A stretch of 64,000 bases of DNA from Desulfobulbus sp. (GTDB lineage: Bacteria > Desulfobacterota > Desulfobulbia > Desulfobulbales > Desulfobulbaceae). The stretch is taken from positions 1 to 64,000 of the forward strand of contig QZJD01000025.1 of assembly GCA_003604995.1 (NCBI GenBank), read 5' to 3'. The notes beneath the pieces were generated by a model. The model did not search any database. It was not told the DNA's origin and saw only the letters and a program-made list of their open reading frames with translations. This document shows, piece after piece, positions 28,574-37,064 of the stretch (its first letter is position 1; the number at the start of each line of letters is the position of its first letter). The translations under genes were made by a program, and so were the position numbers.

Positions 28574-29443
28574 TTACAGGGCCCGGCGATACTCCGGCTT
28601 CAAGGCAACCGTACCGGCAAGGGCCTGGTCGACAAGGGCTATCATCTGTATTTTATCGCGGGACAGGCGACCGTCAAGTTCGAAATAGTTTGAGGCGTGG
28701 TTTGCCTGAAACTGAGCCCGTTCCAAGTCAAGATCGACAAGGAGGCTGCGCAGCTCCCGCAGCAGATCATGCCGGTCCGGCATTTCGAAGTTTCCCTGCC
28801 GCCAGGCATCGGCCAGCGGAGTGTTTACCAGGAGCATCAGGGTCAGGGCCGCCACCTGATTGGGCCTCATGGCATTGAGCACCGCGGCGGTGGCCCGGGC
28901 GTGCGCCTGGGAATCCCGGCGGCCGGCGATCCCGAGCAGCACGCTGACCGAGAGAAAAATGCCCGCCTCCCGCACCCGCTGACCGGCCGCGATCATCTCC
29001 CGGGAATCCGAACCCTTGGCTATGGCCGCAAGGGTCGGATCATGACCGGTTTCCAGGCCCATATACAGGCGCGACATGCCGAGTCCCTTAAGTTGCCGCA
29101 GTTCATCCACGCTCCGCCGCAGGATGTCCCGGGCGTTGGCATAGAGGCTGACCCGCCGCACCCAGGGCAGCCGCTCCCTGATCCGCGCAAGCAGCGAAAC
29201 CAGCCTAGCCTGGGGCATGGCCAGTCCGTTGCCGTCGGCCAGGAACAGGGTCTTCTGCCGCCGGCAGTATTCGGCGGCAAAGGCCAGGTCCGCCTCGACG
29301 GTCTCCTCCTCTTTGAGGCGGAAGGAGCGGTCCCGGTAGGCACCGCAAAAGGTGCACCGGTTGTGCGAGCAGCCCACCGTCGCCTGCAGGATGATGGAAA
29401 AGGCCTCACTGGGCGGCCGGATGATGTCGCCTTCGTAGTTCAC
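28574..29443 (-). CDS. Radical SAM protein
   Basis: ILQATVGCSHNRCTFCGAYRDRSFRLK (CxxxxxCxxC variant), GLGMSRLYMGLETGHDPTL. Confidence 0.85.
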   Translation of the reverse strand: MNYEGDIIRPPSEAFSIILQATVGCSHNRCTFCGAYRDRSFRLKEEETVEADLAFAAEYCRRQKTLFLADGNGLAMPQARLVSLLARIRERLPWVRRVSLYANARDILRRSVDELRQLKGLGMSRLYMGLETGHDPTLAAIAKGSDSREMIAAGQRVREAGIFLSVSVLLGIAGRRDSQAHARATAAVLNAMRPNQVAALTLMLLVNTPLADAWRQGNFEMPDRHDLLRELRSLLVDLDLERAQFQANHASNYFELDGRLSRDKIQMIALVDQALAGTVALKPEYRRAL

Positions 29444-29446
29444 TTG

Positions 29447-29525
29447 TTAGGGGTTTAGGGGATTAGGAGTTTAGGGGATTAGGGATTTAGCCTAAAAAGC
29501 TAAACCCCTAAAAACCTAATCCCCT
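29447..29525. repeat. Telomere-like TTTAGGGGATTAGG tandem/inverted repeat
   Basis: ttaggggtttaggggattaggagtttaggggattagggatttag ... ctaaacccctaaaaacctaatcccct. Confidence 0.7.
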
Positions 29526-29532
29526 CTCTGTC

Positions 29533-30618
29533 CTACCCGTTTTTCTTCGCGAACTCGGCCATGAACTCCACCAGCCGCACCACGCCCTCCCTGGGGAAGG
29601 CGTTGTAGATGGAGGCCCGGCAGCCGCCGATGGAGCGGTGGCCCTTCAGACCGTCCAGGCCGACCGCGGTGGCCTCGGCCACGAACTGCTTCTCCAGCTC
29701 CGGGGTGGGCAGGTTGAAGGAGATGTTCATCTTCGATCTGGACGCCTTCTCGGCATGGCCCCGGTAGAAGTCGGTGGCGTCGATGGCCTTGTAGAGCAGC
29801 TCCGCCTTCTCGTTGTTGATCTTCTCCATGGCAGCGACCCCGCCGTTCTCCTTGAGCCACTTCATCACCAGGCCCACGCAGTAAATCGCGAAGCAGGGTG
29901 GGGTGTTGAACATGGAGCCGTTGTCGCTGTGGGTCTTGTAGGAGAGCATGGTGGGGATGTTCGCCGGGCTGCGCTCCAGCAGGTCCTCGCGGATGATGAC
30001 CACCGTCACCCCGGCCGGGCCCATGTTCTTCTGCGCCCCGGCAAAGATGAGCCCGAAGCGGCTCACGTCCACGGGCCGGGACAAAATATCCGACGACATA
30101 TCCGAGATGAGCAGGGGGTGCTTGTCCACCGGGAAGCTCTGGAACTGGGTGCCGTAGATCGTATTGTTGGAGACGAAGTAGAGGTACTCGCTCCCCGGAT
30201 CAACGGAGTATTCACCGGCCTGCGGCACCCGATTGAACTTGACCTCCTCGCTGGAATAGGCCACCTCGATCTGGCCGAACAGCTTGGCCTCCTTGATCGC
30301 CTTCTTGGACCAGACGCCGGTGTTGAGGTAGGTCGCCTTCTTGCCCGGGCCGAGCAGGTTCATCGGCACCATGAAGAACTGGCTGGACGCACCGCCCTGG
30401 AGGAAGAGCACCTTGTAATTGGTCGGGATCCCCATGTTCTCGCGGATGAGTTGCTCGGTCTCCTCGGTGACCGCCATGAACTCCTTGCTGCGGTGGCTCA
30501 GCTCGATCAGGCCGATGCCCTTGTCGTTGAAATTGACGATATCCTTCGCCGCCTGCTGGAGGACGGGGTAGGGGAGGACCGAGGGTCCGGGGCTGAAGTT
30601 GTAGATGCGTTCGGGCAT
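29533..30618 (-). CDS. serC: 3-phosphoserine/phosphohydroxythreonine transaminase
   Basis: MPERIYNFSPGPSVLPYPVLQQA, FLQGGASSQFFMVPMNLL, IFAGAQKNMGPAGVTVVII. Confidence 0.96.
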   Translation of the reverse strand: MPERIYNFSPGPSVLPYPVLQQAAKDIVNFNDKGIGLIELSHRSKEFMAVTEETEQLIRENMGIPTNYKVLFLQGGASSQFFMVPMNLLGPGKKATYLNTGVWSKKAIKEAKLFGQIEVAYSSEEVKFNRVPQAGEYSVDPGSEYLYFVSNNTIYGTQFQSFPVDKHPLLISDMSSDILSRPVDVSRFGLIFAGAQKNMGPAGVTVVIIREDLLERSPANIPTMLSYKTHSDNGSMFNTPPCFAIYCVGLVMKWLKENGGVAAMEKINNEKAELLYKAIDATDFYRGHAEKASRSKMNISFNLPTPELEKQFVAEATAVGLDGLKGHRSIGGCRASIYNAFPREGVVRLVEFMAEFAKKNG

Positions 30619-30698
30619 GGAATGTTCTCCTTTTTGGTAAAATCTATTGATAATCAAAGTAAGTTCTATTTTAGCGAAACATTTGCACTGGAGCATTC

Positions 30699-30735
30699 TC
30701 GGGGTCGGGGTCGGTATCGGAATCGGGGTCGAAGA
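30699..30735. repeat. Hexanucleotide TCGGGG/TCGGTA/TCGGAA microsatellite-like tract
   Basis: tcgggg tcgggg tcggta tcggaa tcgggg tcgaag. Confidence 0.8.
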
Positions 30736-30809
30736 ATCAGAGTGTAATCACACAAATTATATTCCTTTATTTCGATACCGAATGCGATCCTTCCTTTTTC
30801 AATCACCAT

Positions 30810-30866
30810 TGTTCCTTTTCTTTGCTTGCCCAAAGAAAAGGAACCAAAAGAAACGGCGCCCTGCCA
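30810..30866. repeat. Degenerate dispersed intergenic repeat (CTTTGCTTGCCCAAAGAAAAGGAACCAAAAGAAACGGCGCCC type)
   Basis: Inverted TTTTCTTTG-cttgc-CCAAAGAAAA core and a sequence pattern commonly dispersed in proteobacterial intergenic regions. Confidence 0.5.
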
Positions 30867-31167
30867 CTCGCCGCTTCGCTGCTGGCCCTGCGGGCTGCCC
30901 GGCGCTCCTCGAAGCTGTCTGGATTTTGCGAACTCGCTTCGCTCAACGGAGGGGACCTTAGTTAGTGCAATATGGTTTGCGCATGCACGATGATGATCTC
31001 TCCTCTCCCTGTAACGGTGAAGCCGTCGGCGGAGCAACGCGAGGCCGACAAACAGCGCACGGAGTCTGCGCTTACCTAATCCTTTTCGGCAACTTCTCCG
31101 GTGCTCAGCACGTGGCAATGGGAATGTAAATGCGTTACCAACTCTACAGACTTATTAGCCGTTTTGG

Positions 31168-31902
31168 TCACTTTTTCCGCTTATCACGCAGATAAATGGC
31201 CTTTGAGTTGGTTTTGTCAATTTGCCTCTTCTCAATATCAAAAAGATTCGTTGCTGACACCAACTCACCAAGTTTTCCGTACCCATAGTTGCGAGGATCA
31301 AAATCCGGGGATTGTTTCGCGATGTTGCTGCCAACAGGAGCCAGATGAGCCCACCCGCTTTCATCCGACGATGCCTCTACTGCATTACGCAACAGGGTCA
31401 CCAGTTTTGCGTCTTGTTTTAATTCGTTGCTCGATTTCTTGACAATCTGTTTGTCTTCGTCAGTCTTCGCACGAAGGACCTCTGTGTAGATGAACTTGTC
31501 ACAAGCTGCAACAAAAGGGGAAGGCGTCTTTTGCTCGCCAAAGCCATAGACCAGCAAACCCGACTCTCTAATTCTTGATGCCAACTTGGTAAAATCGCTG
31601 TCACTAGATACTAGGCAGAATCCATCGAAGTGGCCAGTGTACAGCAGATCCATTGCGTCAATAATCAGCGCGCTGTCGGTCGCGTTTTTTCCTCGTGTAT
31701 ACAAAAATTGCTGCATGGGTTGTATTGAATGCTGCAACAAAACTTCCTTCCATCCTTTCAGGCTCGGTCCTGTCCAATCTCCATAGATTCTTTTGACGCT
31801 TGCGGTTCCGTAATTTGCAATTTCCGCCATTAAACCATCTACAATGCTTGGTTGAGCATTTTCTGCGTCTATAAGAACCGCCAACTTGTTGTTGTTATCC
31901 AT
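31168..31902 (-). CDS. NYN domain + OST-HTH/LOTUS domain protein
   Basis: KLAVLIDAENAQPSIVDGLMAEIANYG, DSALIIDAMDLLYTGHFDGFCLVSSDSDFTKLASRIRESG (NYN); C-terminal AHLAPVGSNIAKQSPDFDPRNYGYGKLGELV (LOTUS). Confidence 0.9.
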   Translation of the reverse strand: MDNNNKLAVLIDAENAQPSIVDGLMAEIANYGTASVKRIYGDWTGPSLKGWKEVLLQHSIQPMQQFLYTRGKNATDSALIIDAMDLLYTGHFDGFCLVSSDSDFTKLASRIRESGLLVYGFGEQKTPSPFVAACDKFIYTEVLRAKTDEDKQIVKKSSNELKQDAKLVTLLRNAVEASSDESGWAHLAPVGSNIAKQSPDFDPRNYGYGKLGELVSATNLFDIEKRQIDKTNSKAIYLRDKRKK

Positions 31903-31935
31903 TTTTACTTACTTGGTTACTACATAATCAATTCC

Positions 31936-32028
31936 GTAGGTCGGGTTAGGCCGATGGCCGTAACCCGACGCTGCATCATAATCAGAACGAATCTCATCGT
32001 CGGGTTACGCTGCGCTGACCCGACCTAC
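31936..32028. repeat. GTAGGTCGGGTTA-type palindromic intergenic repeat
   Basis: Terminal inverted GTAGGTCGGGT (31936-) / ACCCGACCTAC (-32028) with internal GTAACCCGAC / GTCGGGTTAC. Confidence 0.75.
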
Positions 32029-32068
32029 CATGCCGTGCGCCTTATCCGGGGCCAGCATCTCTATCACA

Positions 32069-32575
32069 TCACGCACTTGATGAACTTGATAAACTTGACA
32101 ACTTGACAAACTGGCCATCCGCCTGCTGGCGGATGGCCTCGTACAGCACAATCCCCGCGCACATGGCGAGGTTGATGCTCCGAATCTTCGGATTGACCAT
32201 CGGGATGGTATAACAATGCTCCTGATACAGCGCAAGAATTTCTTCCGGCAGGCCTTTGGTTTCCTTGCCGAAGACGAGAAAGCTGCCCGGCGCGAAGCGG
32301 GCCTGGAAATAAGGGCGATCGACCTTGGTGGTGAAAAAGTTGAGCAGTCGCTCGTCCGCGGCGGTGAGAAAGGCATCCAGGCTCTCCCAGTGGCGGATAT
32401 CCACATAGGGCCAGTAGTCGAGGCCGGCACGCTTCAGGTGCTTGTCATCAACCCGGAAGCCCAGCGGGTGCACCAGATGAAGCACCGCGCCGGTGGCGCC
32501 ACACAGGCGGGCGATGGAGCCGGTGTTCGGCGGAATCTCGGGTTCCACCAGCACTATGTGAAAGGGTTCAGTCAT
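32069..32575 (-). CDS. trmL: tRNA (cytidine(34)-2'-O)-methyltransferase
   Basis: FHIVLVEPEIPPNTGSIARLCGATGAVLHLVHPLGF, FLVFGKETKGLPEE, IPMVNPKIRSINLAMCAGIVLYEAIRQ (SPOUT knot). Confidence 0.94.
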   Translation of the reverse strand: MTEPFHIVLVEPEIPPNTGSIARLCGATGAVLHLVHPLGFRVDDKHLKRAGLDYWPYVDIRHWESLDAFLTAADERLLNFFTTKVDRPYFQARFAPGSFLVFGKETKGLPEEILALYQEHCYTIPMVNPKIRSINLAMCAGIVLYEAIRQQADGQFVKLSSLSSSSSA

Positions 32576-32701
32576 TATTCTGCCGTAACCTGCCAGACTT
32601 TTGAGGACCGGGTCGCAAATGCTCTTGAAAATTTTCAAAATTAGAATAAATTAAAAAATTTTGCGGTTCTCGTAAATATCATTCTTCTTTGACGTGATTT
32701 T

Positions 32702-33943
32702 ATGGCTCTCATTGTACAGAAATTCGGCGGCACCTCGGTGGGCAATACGGACAAGATCAAGGCCGTGGCCGAGCGGGTACTCAAGTCGCACAAGCAGGGC
32801 AACCGAATGGTGGTGGTCCTCTCGGCCATGTCCGGGGAGACCGACCGGCTGATCCGGTTGGCCAAGGACGTTCAGAAAATACCGGACCAGCGGGAACTGG
32901 ACATGATCGTCTCCACCGGCGAACAGGTCACCGTGGCGCTGTTTGCCATGGCGGTGAAGGAGGCCGGGTATGACGCGGTGTCGTTGCTCGGCGACCAAGT
33001 GCGCATCCTGACCAGCAACCTGCATACCAAGGCGCGGATCAAGCAGATCGACAGCGAACTGATCAGCAAACACCTGGATCAGGGCAAGGTGGTGGTCATC
33101 GCCGGCTTCCAGGGCGTGACCGAGGCCGGCGACATCACCACTCTGGGGCGCGGCGGCTCGGATACCACGGCGGTGGCCCTGGCCGCGGCGCTCAAGGCGG
33201 ACGCCTGCGAGATCTTCACCGACGTGGAGGGGGTCTACACCACCGATCCCAATGTCTGCAAGGCGGCCCGCAAGATCAACCGGATCACCTACGACGAGAT
33301 GCTGGAGTTGGCCAGCCTCGGCGCCAAGGTCCTGGACATCCGCTCCGTGGGCCTTGCCAAACGATACAAAGTACCTGTCCATGTCCGTTCCACTTTCACC
33401 GAGAACGAGGGGACATGGGTTGTCGAGGAGGACAAGAATATGGAATCCATGCTGGTTTCCGGCGTTACCTACAGCAAGAACGAAGCGCGCATCACCATCA
33501 ACAAGGTCCCGGATCAGCCCGGGGTGGCGGCGAAGATCTTCCTGCCGATCTCGGATGCCGGGATCATTGTGGATATGATCATCCAGAATACCCGGGCCGG
33601 CGCCATGACCGACCTCACCTTCACCGTGCTGCGCAGCGATTATGACCGGGCGATGAAACTCCTCAGGGAAGTTGCCAAGGAGATCAACGCCGAGTCGGTC
33701 ACCGGTTCCGAGGATATCGCCAAGGTTTCCATCGTCGGCGTGGGCATGCGCAACCATTCGGGCATCGCCTCCACCATGTTCCAGATCCTGGCCAAAGAGG
33801 GGATCAACATCCTGATGATTTCCACCTCGGAGATCAAGGTGTCCTGCGTCATCGAGGAAAAATACACCGAGCTTGCGGTCCGGGCGCTGCACGATGCCTT
33901 TGCTCTGGACAAGGACAACGTGCCCTCGGAAGAAGTTATCTGA
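32702..33943 (+). CDS. lysC: Aspartate kinase
   Basis: [44 protein letters not shown], two ACT regions. Confidence 0.96.
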   Translation: MALIVQKFGGTSVGNTDKIKAVAERVLKSHKQGNRMVVVLSAMSGETDRLIRLAKDVQKIPDQRELDMIVSTGEQVTVALFAMAVKEAGYDAVSLLGDQVRILTSNLHTKARIKQIDSELISKHLDQGKVVVIAGFQGVTEAGDITTLGRGGSDTTAVALAAALKADACEIFTDVEGVYTTDPNVCKAARKINRITYDEMLELASLGAKVLDIRSVGLAKRYKVPVHVRSTFTENEGTWVVEEDKNMESMLVSGVTYSKNEARITINKVPDQPGVAAKIFLPISDAGIIVDMIIQNTRAGAMTDLTFTVLRSDYDRAMKLLREVAKEINAESVTGSEDIAKVSIVGVGMRNHSGIASTMFQILAKEGINILMISTSEIKVSCVIEEKYTELAVRALHDAFALDKDNVPSEEVI

Positions 33944-34008
33944 CGGATTGAGCGGAACAGAAAAGTATCGTGCCGCCGGAATCACGTCATCAGGAAGAGA
34001 AGATTGCC

Positions 34009-35604
34009 ATGCCTATAGAAATCTACGATACCACCCTTCGGGATGGAACCCAGGCCGAAAACTTCAACCTGTCGGTGGACGACAAAATCCGCATCACTCG
34101 GCAGTTGGACCGGCTGGGCATCGACTTCATCGAAGGCGGCTGGCCGGGCTCCAACCCCATGTCGGTGGAATACTTCCAGAAAATCCGCGGCGTCACCCTG
34201 GAGCACGCCCGGGTGTCCGCCTTCGGCTCGACGCGCCATTTCAAGAATCCGCCGGACAAAGACCCCAACCTGCTGGCGCTCCTGGAGGCCGGAACCCCGG
34301 CGGTGACCATTTTCGGCAAGAGCTGGGACGTCCATGTCCACGACGCCCTGCGCATCGATCTGCAGGACAACCTGCTGATCATCCAGGACTCGCTCGCCTT
34401 CCTGCGGCCGCAGGTGGAGGTGCTGCTCTACGATGCCGAGCATTTTTTCGACGGCTTCAAGGCCAATCCGGAATATGCCCTGGAAACCCTGCGCAGTGCG
34501 GTGGTCGGCGGCGCCGAGACCCTGATCCTCTGCGACACCAACGGCGGTACCCTGCCGCACGAAATCATTCCGATCATCGAGCGGGTCAAGGCATATCTCA
34601 AGGAGACGGGCGCCAAGATCAAGCTGGGGATCCACGCCCACAACGACTCGGAGGCCGCGGTGGCCAACTCGCTGCTTGCGGTGTCGCTCGGGATCACCCA
34701 GGTACAGGGGACGATCAACGGCTACGGAGAGCGCTGCGGCAACGCCAACCTGACCTCGATCATTCCGGCCCTGGTCTTCAAGATGCGCCTGGAGTGCACG
34801 GTGGCCAGCCGGATCGACCGCCTGTATGAGACCTCGCGCCTGGTCAACGAACTGGCCAACCTGCCGCACAACCGCTACCAGCCCTATGTGGGCGAGTCGG
34901 CCTTTGCGCACAAGGGCGGCATCCATGTCAGCGCCGTGCAGCGCAACCCGCTCACCTACGAGCACATCGAGCCGGAACGGGTGGGCAATATCCGGCGGAT
35001 TCTGGTCTCCGACCAGGCGGGCAAGTCGAACATCCTGCACAAGGCCGAGCGCTACGGCCTGAACCTGGGTGCCGACGACCCGAAGGTGATCACCATCGTC
35101 AACGAGCTGAAAGAGCTGGAGAACCAGGGCTACCAGTATGAGGCGGCCGAGGCCAGCTTCGAGCTGCTCATGCGGCGGGCCATGGGCCTGCAAAAGGAAT
35201 ACTTCCGGCTGGAAGGGCTGCGGGTGATGAACAACAAATACCAGATGGACCGGCCGCCCCTCACCGAGGCGACCATCCGCCTCTACGTGGGCGACCAGGA
35301 GGTCCATACCGCCTCCATGGGCGACGGGCCGGTCAATGCCTTGGACCGCGCCCTGCGCAAGGCTCTGACCCGGTTCTACCCCCGCCTGGAGGAAATGGAC
35401 CTGGCCGACTACAAGGTCCGGGTCCTGTCCGGCGAGCACGGCACCGGCGCCAAGGTCCGGGTGCTCATCGAGAGCCGCGACCAGAACGCCAGCTGGGGCA
35501 CGGTGGGGGTCTCGCTCAATATCATCGAGGCAAGCTGGCAGGCCCTGGTGGACAGCATCAACTACAAACTGATGAAGGACGAGCGGGAAACAGGGCAGGG
35601 GTAA
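34009..35604 (+). CDS. cimA: Citramalate synthase
   Basis: MPIEIYDTTLRDGTQAENFNLSVDDKIRITRQLDRLGIDFIEGGWPGSNP, GIHAHNDSEAAVANSL, LeuA-like C-terminal regulatory region. Confidence 0.93.
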   Translation: MPIEIYDTTLRDGTQAENFNLSVDDKIRITRQLDRLGIDFIEGGWPGSNPMSVEYFQKIRGVTLEHARVSAFGSTRHFKNPPDKDPNLLALLEAGTPAVTIFGKSWDVHVHDALRIDLQDNLLIIQDSLAFLRPQVEVLLYDAEHFFDGFKANPEYALETLRSAVVGGAETLILCDTNGGTLPHEIIPIIERVKAYLKETGAKIKLGIHAHNDSEAAVANSLLAVSLGITQVQGTINGYGERCGNANLTSIIPALVFKMRLECTVASRIDRLYETSRLVNELANLPHNRYQPYVGESAFAHKGGIHVSAVQRNPLTYEHIEPERVGNIRRILVSDQAGKSNILHKAERYGLNLGADDPKVITIVNELKELENQGYQYEAAEASFELLMRRAMGLQKEYFRLEGLRVMNNKYQMDRPPLTEATIRLYVGDQEVHTASMGDGPVNALDRALRKALTRFYPRLEEMDLADYKVRVLSGEHGTGAKVRVLIESRDQNASWGTVGVSLNIIEASWQALVDSINYKLMKDERETGQG

Positions 35605-36066
35605 ATGGACCTTGACCTGCGGGAAGAAACCGGGAAGGACAAGCGCCTGCTTGTCCTTCTTGCGTTTGGGATCTTGCTTCTCCTGACACGGCTGCCGGCC
35701 CTGTTTCCGGATAGTGAGCCGCCGTCTCAATCCTGGGGCTGGCAGGAAGATGTTAGCCAGGGCGGCGGCCTCCGCCGGCTGGTGATCGATGGGAATGACC
35801 AGCCGAATCCGCCGCGGCCGGCAACTCCTGCTGAAACTTCACTTTCGCCCCGGCTTTCTTTTCTGCTGGGACGTCCGCTGGCGGTCAACCGAGCCACTGC
35901 CGAAGAACTCGCCCTGCTGGAGGGGATCGGCCCCAAACTTGCAGCGAAGATCATTGCCCACCGTGAGCTAACCGGCCGGATTGATACGCTTTCTGAGCTC
36001 CAGGAAATTCCGGGGATAGGGAGGCAGTTGACCAAACGGCTGGCGCCACTGCTCAGCTTTGATTGA
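35605..36066 (+). CDS. ComEA-like helix-hairpin-helix protein
   Basis: AVNRATAEELALLEGIGPKLAAKIIAHRELTGRIDTLSELQEIPGIGRQLTKRL; N-terminal TM segment. Confidence 0.85.
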   Translation: MDLDLREETGKDKRLLVLLAFGILLLLTRLPALFPDSEPPSQSWGWQEDVSQGGGLRRLVIDGNDQPNPPRPATPAETSLSPRLSFLLGRPLAVNRATAEELALLEGIGPKLAAKIIAHRELTGRIDTLSELQEIPGIGRQLTKRLAPLLSFD

Positions 36067-36069
36067 CCC

Positions 36070-37032
36070 ATGCAGGAAGATGCACCCCATGTCATCACCG
36101 CACCGGTCATGGTCCTGATCGGGCCGACGTCCATCGGCAAGACCAGCCTGTCCCTGCGCATGGCCGCGCAGTTCGGCTGCGAGATCGTCAGCGTCGACTC
36201 CATGCAGGTTTACCGCCACATGGACATCGGGACGGCCAAGGCGAGCCGGCAGGAAAGGGAAGCGGTTCCGCACCACCTGATCGACATCGCGGACCCTGAC
36301 GAGCAGTACGACGCAGCCCGCTTTGTCGCAGATGCCCTCGCGGCGATCCGAAAAATTACCGCTTCAGGCAAAATCCCTCTTCTTACCGGCGGCACCGGCC
36401 TGTACCTCAAAGCGCTGACCCGCGGGCTGTTTTCCATGGACGCCGGAGAAAAATCCACCGCGGTTCGCGAACAGCTGCAAAAACGGTTGCGGGAAGAGGG
36501 GAGTGACGCATTGTTCAGAGAGTTGGCCGAAAAAGACCCGGCCAGCGCCGCCCGGCTGCACGCAAATGACAGCCAGCGGCTGCTGCGGGCGCTGGAGATA
36601 TTATACGCAACCGGCATTCCCTGGTCCGAGCATCTGCGAAAGCAGCAGGAGTCTCTGGTACGGTTTGCCAGGCTCCTGCAGATCGGACTCACCTGCGAAC
36701 GTCCGCTCCTCTATGAACGGATTGAAGAGCGGTCGGATAAAATGCTGGCTCAGGGGCTGCTCGCCGAGGTGGCAAAACTCCGGGAAATGGGGTACAATTC
36801 AATGTTGCCGTCCATGCAGGCCATCGGCTATCGCCATGCCAACCTGTATCTGGATGGAGTTGTCGACCGTACGGAAATGCGCAGGCTCCTGATCCGCGAT
36901 ACCAGGCGCTATGCCAAACGGCAGTTCACCTGGTTCAGGGCGATGCCGGAATTACGCTGGCATGACCGGGAAGCAGGGGATGAAATTCTGTCAATCACTG
37001 AACAGTGGCTGAACAACGTTACAGGTTCATAA
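36070..37032 (+). CDS. miaA: tRNA dimethylallyltransferase
   Basis: VLIGPTSIGKTSLSLRMA, VSVDSMQVYRHMDIGTAK, LTGGTGLYLKAL, RDTRRYAKRQFTWFR. Confidence 0.96.
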   Translation: MQEDAPHVITAPVMVLIGPTSIGKTSLSLRMAAQFGCEIVSVDSMQVYRHMDIGTAKASRQEREAVPHHLIDIADPDEQYDAARFVADALAAIRKITASGKIPLLTGGTGLYLKALTRGLFSMDAGEKSTAVREQLQKRLREEGSDALFRELAEKDPASAARLHANDSQRLLRALEILYATGIPWSEHLRKQQESLVRFARLLQIGLTCERPLLYERIEERSDKMLAQGLLAEVAKLREMGYNSMLPSMQAIGYRHANLYLDGVVDRTEMRRLLIRDTRRYAKRQFTWFRAMPELRWHDREAGDEILSITEQWLNNVTGS

Positions 37033-37064
37033 CCTTTAGCAAGTTTATCAAGTGCGGTTTTTTT

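Noticed and set aside
32651-33985. 444-aa minus-strand ORF opposite lysC
   Set aside because: Antisense shadow of lysC; no motifs.
33982-35730. 582-aa minus-strand ORF opposite cimA
   Set aside because: Shadow ORF of a clearly recognisable cimA in GC-rich DNA; Pro/Gly/His/Gln-rich translation with no family signature.
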